From the NCBI RefSeq assembly GCF_039595395.1, contig NZ_JBCNLP010000001.1, positions 496,001 to 560,000 of the forward strand: a DNA stretch of 64,000 bases, written 5' to 3'. Position 1 is the stretch's first letter. Each line of letters begins with the position of its first letter. This document shows positions 58,143 through 64,000 of this stretch, piece by piece. The position numbers and the translations under genes are program-made. This DNA is from Novosphingobium sp. GTDB lineage: Bacteria > Pseudomonadota > Alphaproteobacteria > Sphingomonadales > Sphingomonadaceae. Below the pieces are notes generated by a model. It was not told where the DNA came from. It saw only the letters and a list, made by a program, of their open reading frames with translations, and ran no database searches.

Positions 58143-58161
58143 TTGATACTGACTCTCAATA
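58143..58161. promoter_or_regulatory. Fur-like box upstream of tonB
   Basis: TTGATACTGACTCTCAATA is close to the classical 19-bp Fur consensus. The dyad arms TTGA and TCAA are 9 nt apart. It lies 82 nt before the tonB ATG in a 179-nt gap after apbE. Confidence 0.6.
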
Positions 58162-58242
58162 ACCCGGTTTGGGCACGAGTCCGGGTGGCACGCAGCGCGT
58201 CCGCATCATCCGTTCGGGCACGTCATCACGTCAGGGGCAGTC

Positions 58243-59043
58243 ATGCTGACAGACAATTCCGCACTCGCGCGTTTCGCGCCGGAGGATTTCGCGCTTCCCA
58301 AGCGGAACAGCGCGCTGGCGGGGCCGCGACTGGTCCCGGCGGCGGCGCCCGAGCCGGTCTATGCCCCCCCGGTCTATGCCTACGCCTCCACCTATGGGCA
58401 GGGCGGGGCGAAGCGTCAGGCTTCGGCCGCCGTGGTGGCCCTCGCTGCGGTCGGCCTGCTGTTCTCGACGCTGGTGTGGATGAATGTGCATGAGCACCAT
58501 CACCGCCACCATCGCGTCATGGCGCTGGACCTGAAGCTCGATCCGCCCGCGCCGCCCAAGCAGCAGCCCAAGCCCGAGGTCGAGAAGGTCGAACTGCCCA
58601 CCACCCCTGTTCCGGCGCCTCAGCCCGTGGTGGAGCAGCAGCCCGTGCCGACGCCGGTGGCGCTCTCGCCCGCGCCGCCCGCTCCCGCGCCGGTGGCGGT
58701 GCAGGCGCCGCCCGCGCCCCCGGCTCCGCCCGCCGCGCCGGCCAAGCCTGCGGCTCCGGCCGAGGGCGGCGATCTGTCGGCCAAGATGCTCTCCTTCACC
58801 CCGCCCTCCTATCCGATGGAATCGCGCCGGGCCAAGGAAGAGGGCACGGTGGCGCTCAGCCTGTTGCTGGGCACCGATGGCCGCGTCGCGGAGATTTCCG
58901 TGGCGAGCAGCAGCGGTTTCGCCCGCCTGGACAAGGCCGCGCTGGAGGCTGTGCGCAAATGGCGCTGGGCCCCGATCATGCGCAATGGCGAGGCTGTTCA
59001 GGTGCGCGGAACGGTAAAAATTCCCTTCATCATCAAGCATTAA
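58243..59043 (+). CDS. tonB: Energy transducer TonB with His-rich periplasmic stretch
   Basis: 266 residues; AGGGGC precedes the ATG. A cytoplasmic N-terminus of about 55 residues is followed by one membrane helix (about 62-79). Right after it come HEHHHRHHR (83-91), a long Pro/Ala/Lys/Glu-rich spacer (about 95-175) and a C-terminal TonB domain with TPPSYPMESRRAKEEGTVALS, noted in part as PPSYPMESRRAKEEGTV, then WRWAPIMRNG. It transmits proton-motive energy to outer membrane receptors. No exbB or exbD is adjacent. Confidence 0.92.
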   Translation: MLTDNSALARFAPEDFALPKRNSALAGPRLVPAAAPEPVYAPPVYAYASTYGQGGAKRQASAAVVALAAVGLLFSTLVWMNVHEHHHRHHRVMALDLKLDPPAPPKQQPKPEVEKVELPTTPVPAPQPVVEQQPVPTPVALSPAPPAPAPVAVQAPPAPPAPPAAPAKPAAPAEGGDLSAKMLSFTPPSYPMESRRAKEEGTVALSLLLGTDGRVAEISVASSSGFARLDKAALEAVRKWRWAPIMRNGEAVQVRGTVKIPFIIKH

Positions 59044-59284
59044 ATCAGGATGATCGCACGGCGACCGTGAAGGCCGGGGCAGCCGCTGGTGGCGCGTGTC
59101 CGCTCACCATTCGTCTCAGGTGAAATTCTATTCACTTGAGCGCCGCGCGCCGATGCGCGAAAGCGGCAGGCGGAGAGGATAGCCGGAACGGCCGTTCCGC
59201 CCACGCATTCACCCCCCCGATGCGTGTGAGACGGGACGGCCACCTCCGGCAAGGGGCCTGCACCCAGAATTTTAGGAGAGCGGC

Positions 59285-59962
59285 ATGGCCCGCATCTTGG
59301 TCGTCGAGGACGATGCTGAAACTGCGGAGATTATCGCCTCTGCCCTGACGGGGCAGGGGCATGACGTGTCTTGCGTGGACGATGGCCGCGTGGCGCTGGC
59401 CCGGCTGGAAGCCGAACGTTTCGACGCCATCACACTCGATCGCATGCTGCCCGGCCTCGATGGTCTGGGGCTGGTCGCCCGTTTGCGCGCGCGTCGCCTG
59501 CAGACGCCGGTGTTGATGCTCTCCGCTTTGGGCGATGTCGATGAGCGCGTCGCGGGCCTGCGCGCGGGCGGTGACGATTATCTCGCCAAGCCCTTTGCCG
59601 TCAGCGAACTGACCATGCGGGTCGAGGTTTTGCTGCGCCGCAACCGCGAATATCCCGAGGATGGTTTCCTGCGCGCCGGGCAGGTCGAGATCGATCTGGT
59701 CAAGCGCCAGGTCTGGGTCGGCGGCGAGCCGGTCTCGCTGCTCCAGACCGAGTTCCGCCTGCTGGAATTCCTGGCCCGCCATGCCGGTCGCCCGGTTGCG
59801 CGTCAGGTGATTTTCGAGCAGGTTTGGGGCCGGTTTTTCGAGGCGAGCGACAATCTCATCAATGTGCATATCGCCAAACTGCGCAAGAAGCTGGAGCGGC
59901 CCGGTTTTCCTTCGCCGATCCAGACCATCAAGGGCGAGGGTTATCGCCTTGAGGTCGAATAG
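59285..59962 (+). CDS. OmpR-family response regulator
   Basis: 225 residues, GGAGAG upstream. Receiver domain with the acidic pair Glu8-Asp9-Asp10, phospho-acceptor Asp52 in ITLDRMLPG and Lys in LAKPFAVSEL. The C-terminal winged helix has LLQTEFRLLEFLARH, LINVHIAKLRKKLE and IKGEGYRLEV. It is paired with the sensor kinase 3 nt downstream. The 241-nt gap from tonB holds the promoter region; nothing was assigned in it. Confidence 0.95.
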   Translation: MARILVVEDDAETAEIIASALTGQGHDVSCVDDGRVALARLEAERFDAITLDRMLPGLDGLGLVARLRARRLQTPVLMLSALGDVDERVAGLRAGGDDYLAKPFAVSELTMRVEVLLRRNREYPEDGFLRAGQVEIDLVKRQVWVGGEPVSLLQTEFRLLEFLARHAGRPVARQVIFEQVWGRFFEASDNLINVHIAKLRKKLERPGFPSPIQTIKGEGYRLEVE

Positions 59963-59965
59963 GCC

Positions 59966-61360
59966 TTGCCGAAAAACCGCATGCCGCCCCTGACCGAAAC
60001 CCTGCTCGGCCTGCGCCTGGCCGATCTGCGCCACACCACGGCCTTCCGTCTGACGGCGGGGCTTTGCGCGGTCTTTGTGGTGGCGGTGATCGGCCTGCTC
60101 GGCCTGACCTATGTGCTGACCGCCCAGCAGCTGTTCTGGCGCACCGACCAGTTCCTCACCACCCGCATGGACGGCATCCTGCACACCCCGCGCGGGCGCG
60201 AGGCGGTGATGACCCGCCGCGCCATCGATGCCTGGGCCAGCGGTCTGGAATTCATAGCGCTGTATGATGCCCATGGGCAACGGGTGGTCGGCAATGTGCA
60301 GGTCGCCGCGCCCTTTCCGCTGGGCAAGCCTTTCGAACGCGGCGATGGCGGTCCTCCCGGCCTGCCGCTGCGCCTGCTGGCCGCGCGTCTGCCTTCGGGC
60401 GATGTGGTGGTGGTGGCGCGCGACATCTCCCCGTTGCGCGACCTGCATGAGCGGGTTTTGCTCATCATGGGCCTGTCCGGTCTGGCCACGATTCTGGCCG
60501 CGCTGGTGGTGGGTGTCTCGCTCAGCATCGGGCCGATGCGGCGGGTGCGCGACATGCAGGTGATGGCCGCGGCCATCGCCCAGGGCGATTTGCGCCACCG
60601 CCTGCCCGAAACCTCGCGCCGCGACGAGATCGATGTGATCGGCACCATCATCAACGGCATGGTCGAGGAGATCGAGCGGCTGATGGGGCAGGTGAAAGGC
60701 GCCACCGACGCCATCGCCCATGATATGCGCACGCCGCTTACGCATCTGCGCGCCCGGCTCGACCGGCTGGCCCAGCATGCCACCATCGCCGATGACGCCG
60801 AACTGCGCGGCTCGATCTATGGCGCCATGGGGGAGCTGGACATGACTCTGGCCCGCTTCCGCGCCCTGCTGCGCATTTCCGAGATCGAGGCCTCGCGCCG
60901 CCACGCCGCTTTCACCAGCCTCGATCCGCTCGATGTGCTGTCCGGTGTGGCCGAGCTTTACGATCCGCTGGCCGAGGAGCGGGGGATCACATTGTCGGTG
61001 GCCGCCACCGGCGGTCTGGTGATCCGCGCCGATGAAAGGCTGCTGTTCGAGGCGATCAGCAATCTGGTCGAGAATGCCATCAAATTCGCGCCGGAGAACT
61101 CCACTGTCACCATGGCGCTGCGGGCCTTGCCCGATGCGGTGGCGATCGAAGTGCGCGACTCGGGTGCCGGTATCCCCGAAGGCGAGCGCGAGCGCGTGCA
61201 GCGCCGGTTCGAGCGGGGGGCAGGAGCGGCGATGGCGCCCGGCTCCGGGTTGGGGTTGAGTCTGGTTGTGGCGATCGTCCAGCTTCACGGTTTCGAGTTT
61301 TCGCTCGATGATGCGGGGCCGGGGCTGGTGGCGCGGATTGTGGCGCGGCGGTTGCGTTAA
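59966..61360 (+). CDS. Sensor histidine kinase (HAMP type)
   Basis: 464 residues from a TTG at 59966, 3 nt after the regulator stop; the ATG at 59981 is an equal candidate. Two membrane helices (about 31-53 and 165-188) enclose a sensor region of about 110 residues with no recognised fold. HAMP about 190-243; phospho-acceptor His252 in AIAHDMRTPLTH; ATPase N box NLVENAIKF; DSGAGIPEGE and GSGLGLSLV boxes. The signal is unknown; its position after tonB suggests envelope or metal sensing. Confidence 0.93.
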   Translation: MPKNRMPPLTETLLGLRLADLRHTTAFRLTAGLCAVFVVAVIGLLGLTYVLTAQQLFWRTDQFLTTRMDGILHTPRGREAVMTRRAIDAWASGLEFIALYDAHGQRVVGNVQVAAPFPLGKPFERGDGGPPGLPLRLLAARLPSGDVVVVARDISPLRDLHERVLLIMGLSGLATILAALVVGVSLSIGPMRRVRDMQVMAAAIAQGDLRHRLPETSRRDEIDVIGTIINGMVEEIERLMGQVKGATDAIAHDMRTPLTHLRARLDRLAQHATIADDAELRGSIYGAMGELDMTLARFRALLRISEIEASRRHAAFTSLDPLDVLSGVAELYDPLAEERGITLSVAATGGLVIRADERLLFEAISNLVENAIKFAPENSTVTMALRALPDAVAIEVRDSGAGIPEGERERVQRRFERGAGAAMAPGSGLGLSLVVAIVQLHGFEFSLDDAGPGLVARIVARRLR

Positions 61361-61401
61361 AGGATAAAAGGAGAAAAGCGAGGATGGAGTCTTAGTTGGT
61401 C

Positions 61402-61655
61402 GCATTTCTCAAGAGAAATGCTCCGGGCCCTCGCGCTCCCATAACGTCTTCCGACGAGAAGGCAGTGGCGCCGAAATGAGGCGCGCGAACGCTCCACCTG
61501 CACAATCCAGAGCGCCGCAGGCAGGCTTCCCGCGACAATGCGCAACATTTCCTGCCTGCGGCACTCCCGCTTGCGCCGGGGCGCAACCTCTCCCCCAACA
61601 CACCGCCAGCGTCGGGAGACGTAATGGGGGTGCAGGGGGCGTAACGCCCCCCTGC
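61402..61655. repeat. Family A intergenic repeat, copy 7, rearranged (about 254 bp)
   Basis: An odd copy. The left part (GGGCCCTCGCGCTCCCATAACGTC region, 61425-61448, named here only in part) is the mirror of the right end of copies 1-3, and the right part again reads GTCGGGAGACGTAATGGGGG in direct orientation, so two right ends face each other. The outer left hairpin is GCATTTCTC/GAGAAATGC (61402-61421). The right hairpin is GCAGGGGGCG-TAA-CGCCCCCCTGC (61632-61655). The central arms GCGCCGCAGGC/GCCTGCGGCAC have one mismatch. Confidence 0.8.
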
Positions 61656-61851
61656 TTTTCCCTTAATTCCTTGCTTTCCCACCCCTTCGAACCACCGCCC
61701 ACCAGCGGCACCCCAGCTTAAATTTAATTAAGTTGTTCGCACCTGCACAAGGGCGCAGAGCACCAGCATCCCCTAGGCGCGTCGGGTCTGTCCCCCCCAA
61801 TCTCCGGGCCCGGCGCGTCGCCCTTGCTGTTTCAACGAGAGAGCGCCTTTC

Positions 61852-64000
61852 ATGCTGCAACTCGTCAAGATCGCATTGCTCAGGCCGCTGACCTTCGTGG
61901 TGATGGCCATCCTGATCGTGCTGTTCGGATCCATCGCCTGGATCAAGACCCCGACCGACATCTTCCCCGACATCAAGGTGCCGGTGATCGCCGCCGTGTG
62001 GACCTACAATGGCCTGTCCCCCAAGGACATGTCGGGCCGTATCATCTACAATTACGAGCGTCAGTTGACCGCCACGGTCAATGACATCGAGCATATGGAA
62101 AGCTCCTCGTACAACGGCATCGGCGTGGTGAAGATCTTCTTCCAGCCGGGCGTCGACATCCGCACCGCCACCGCGCAGGTCACCTCGACCTCGCAGACGG
62201 TGCTGAAGCAGATGCCGGCGGGCACCACCCCGCCGCTGATCCTGAACTACAACGCCTCGACCGTGCCGATCCTGCAGATCGCGCTGTCTTCGGGCGTTCT
62301 GTCGGAGCAGCAGCTGTTCGATCTTGGCCAGAACACCATCCGCTCCTCGCTGGCGACGGTGCAGGGTGCGGCCTTGCCGTCGCCCTATGGTGGCCGTGTG
62401 CGTCAGATCCAGATCGACCTCGACCCGCAGGCGCTGCAGGCCCGCCATCTCTCGCCCGCCGATGTGGGCGCGGCGCTGGCCTCGCAGAACCAGATCATCC
62501 CGGCCGGCACGGCGCGCATCGGTACCTATGAGTACAACGTCAATCTGAACAATGCGCCCGAAGCCATCGACGCGCTGAACGACCTGCCGATCAAGACGGT
62601 GGATGGCGCGACCGTGACGATGCGCGACGTGGCCCACGTGCGCGACGGCTCGCCCCCGCAGCAGAACAAAGTGCGCGTGGACGGCCAGCGCTCGGTGCTG
62701 ATGACCATGCTGAAGAACGGCTCGGCCTCCACCCTCGACATCGTCGACGGCACCAAGGCGATGCTGACGCAGCTCAAGCCCTCGCTGCCCGATGGCGTGA
62801 ACATCGACCTGCTGTCCGACCAGTCGCTCTTCGTGAAGGGCGCCGCGATCTCGGGCGTGGCGCGCGAGGGCGTGATCGCCGCGGCGCTCACCTCGCTGAT
62901 GATCCTGCTGTTCCTGGGCTCCTGGCGCTCGACCCTGATCATCGCCGCCTCGATCCCGCTGGCCATTCTGGCGGCCGTCTGCGGCCTGCTCGCCGACGGG
63001 CGAGACCCTCAACATCATGACGCTGGGCGGCCTGGCGCTGGCGGTCGGCATCCTGGTCGACGACGCCACGGTGACCATCGAGAACATCAACTGGCACCTC
63101 GAGCACGGCAAGGACAGGTGCAGGACGCGATCATGGACGGCGCCCGGCAGATCGTGCTGCCGGCCTTCGTCTCGCTGCTGTGCATCTGCATCGTGTTCGT
63201 GCCGATGTTCTTCCTCGACGGCGTGGCGCGCTTCCTGTTCGTGCCGATGGCCAAGGCGGTGATCTTCGCGATGATCGCCAGCTTCGTGCTCAGCCGCACG
63301 CTGGTGCCGACCATGGGCAACTGGCTGCTGCGCGCCCATGCCGGGCCGCACACCACCGAGCACATGGCCGCCCATGACGCCACCGCCGGTGAGCCCGAGA
63401 CGCGCAACCCGTTCCGCCGCTTCCAGCATGGCTTTGAAAAGCGTTTCGAGAGCGTTCGCCGGGTCTATATCGGCATCCTGCTGACCCTGGCGCTGGCGCG
63501 CCGCAAGCCCTTCGTGATCGGCTTCATGAGCGTGGTTCTGGTCAGCTTCGCGCTGGTGCCGTTCCTGGGCCGCAACTTCTTCCCCACGGTGGATTCGGGC
63601 CAGATCTCGCATGCACGTCCGCGCGCCGGTCGGCACGCGCGTGGAGGAGACCGCCGCCCTGTTCGACCATATCGAGCAGCGCATCCGCCACACCGTGCCC
63701 GCAGAGCAGACCGCCTCGGTGGTCGACAACATCGGCATGACCGTGTCGGGCATCAACCTGACCTATTCGAACAACGGCGGCCGATCGGCTCGCAGGACGG
63801 CGACATCCTGATCTCGCTGAAGGAGGACCACGCGCCCACCGCCGGCTACGTGCGCAAGCTGCGCGAGGTGCTGCCGCGCGCCTTCCCCGGCACCAGCTTC
63901 GCCTTCCTGCCGGCCGACATCGTCAGCCAGATCCTGAACTTCGGCGCCCCCGCCCCGATCGACGTGGTGGTTTCGGGCAAGGACAATGTGGCCAACGAAA
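61852..64000 (+). CDS. RND efflux transporter permease (AcrB-like), N-terminal two thirds, with paired frameshifts
   Basis: From the ATG at 61852 the frame stays open to the window edge. It begins MLQLVKIALLRPLTFVVMAI, with a first helix and PTDIFPDIKVPVIAAVW, a porter domain (to about residue 320), and ASTLDIVDGTKAML. At about 62994 one extra base and at about 63111-63116 a compensating change put about 120 nt out of frame; the correct residues (MTLGGLALAVGILVDDATVT) lie in the next frame. A second pair lies at about 63610 (extra base) and about 63780 (missing base). The C-terminus is outside the window. Confidence 0.85.
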   Translation, partial: MLQLVKIALLRPLTFVVMAILIVLFGSIAWIKTPTDIFPDIKVPVIAAVWTYNGLSPKDMSGRIIYNYERQLTATVNDIEHMESSSYNGIGVVKIFFQPGVDIRTATAQVTSTSQTVLKQMPAGTTPPLILNYNASTVPILQIALSSGVLSEQQLFDLGQNTIRSSLATVQGAALPSPYGGRVRQIQIDLDPQALQARHLSPADVGAALASQNQIIPAGTARIGTYEYNVNLNNAPEAIDALNDLPIKTVDGATVTMRDVAHVRDGSPPQQNKVRVDGQRSVLMTMLKNGSASTLDIVDGTKAMLTQLKPSLPDGVNIDLLSDQSLFVKGAAISGVAREGVIAAALTSLMILLFLGSWRSTLIIAASIPLAILAAVCGLLADGRDPQHHDAGRPGAGGRHPGRRRHGDHREHQLAPRARQGQVQDAIMDGARQIVLPAFVSLLCICIVFVPMFFLDGVARFLFVPMAKAVIFAMIASFVLSRTLVPTMGNWLLRAHAGPHTTEHMAAHDATAGEPETRNPFRRFQHGFEKRFESVRRVYIGILLTLALARRKPFVIGFMSVVLVSFALVPFLGRNFFPTVDSGQISHARPRAGRHARGGDRRPVRPYRAAHPPHRARRADRLGGRQHRHDRVGHQPDLFEQRRPIGSQDGDILISLKEDHAPTAGYVRKLREVLPRAFPGTSFAFLPADIVSQILNFGAPAPIDVVVSGKDNVANE

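Noticed and set aside
61852..64000. The RND gene as a decayed pseudogene
   Set aside because: No in-frame stop is present and codon bias is intact; the paired indels fit sequencing error at least as well, so it is kept as a gene with a caveat.

Overview
The window looks like chromosomal DNA of a high-GC alphaproteobacterium, most likely a Novosphingobium-like sphingomonad. This is inferred from gene content and codon bias: TonB-dependent transport with Ala/Pro-rich TonB proteins, exosortase-A-type polysaccharide genes, an intracellular PHA depolymerase, and sphingomonad-style hypothetical proteins. No rRNA, tRNA, CRISPR array, transposase or phage gene was recognised. Most of the window is a mosaic of short operons.

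Layout. 1-9.8 kb: C-terminal part of a CoA-transferase, a dienelactone hydrolase-like enzyme, an M28 peptidase, a GH92 mannosidase, a DAACS symporter, an EpsC-type serine acetyltransferase preceded by an unrecognised 51-codon gene, and a class I glutamine amidotransferase. 10-19.4 kb: M13 peptidase, polysaccharide deacetylase, CHAP protein, a flotillin-like protein and a TonB-dependent receptor. 19.5-24.5 kb: polysaccharide genes (two GT4 glycosyltransferases overlapping by 4 nt, a WecB/TagA/CpsF transferase, UDP-glucose dehydrogenase). 24.6-30.7 kb: gltD and gltB. 31-35.5 kb: an exosortase-A-associated glycosyltransferase and an O-glycosylation ligase/Wzy-like protein. 35.5-43.7 kb: thiolase, TonB-like protein, phaZ, a frameshifted ABC exporter, uppP, rpmG, lolA. 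43.8-50.6 kb: a candidate small RNA, xth-ribA, a beta-helix protein, dps, a GDT1-like membrane protein with a truncated globin, an LMW phosphatase and a LysR regulator. 50.7-61.4 kb: nitroreductase, a siderophore-interacting protein with an MFS exporter, an apparently Fur-controlled operon (Sel1, PepSY, DUF2271, DUF4198, ApbE), an apparently Fur-controlled tonB, and a two-component system. 61.8-64 kb: the start of an RND efflux permease whose sequence carries paired indels.

The most unusual feature is a set of long, highly structured intergenic repeats in two families. Family A is about 220-255 bp with seven copies. Each has three perfect or near-perfect stem-loops whose arms change together between copies. 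Family B is about 120-150 bp with three copies. It has a stop-codon-abutting hairpin, arms of up to 34 bp around a conserved loop, and in two copies an extra hairpin. Nine of the ten copies sit within about 40 bp of a stop codon, and no B end lies more than about 10 bp from one. I know of no named element with this architecture and treat them as the best candidates for something undescribed.

Iron handling is a second theme. A Fur-like box between the -35 and -10 elements precedes the Sel1-PepSY-DUF2271-DUF4198-ApbE operon. A second Fur-like box precedes a TonB with a histidine-rich periplasmic stretch. The siderophore-interacting protein/exporter pair lies just upstream. Start sites, promoters and operators were chosen by eye and are marked as uncertain where the sequence does not decide.
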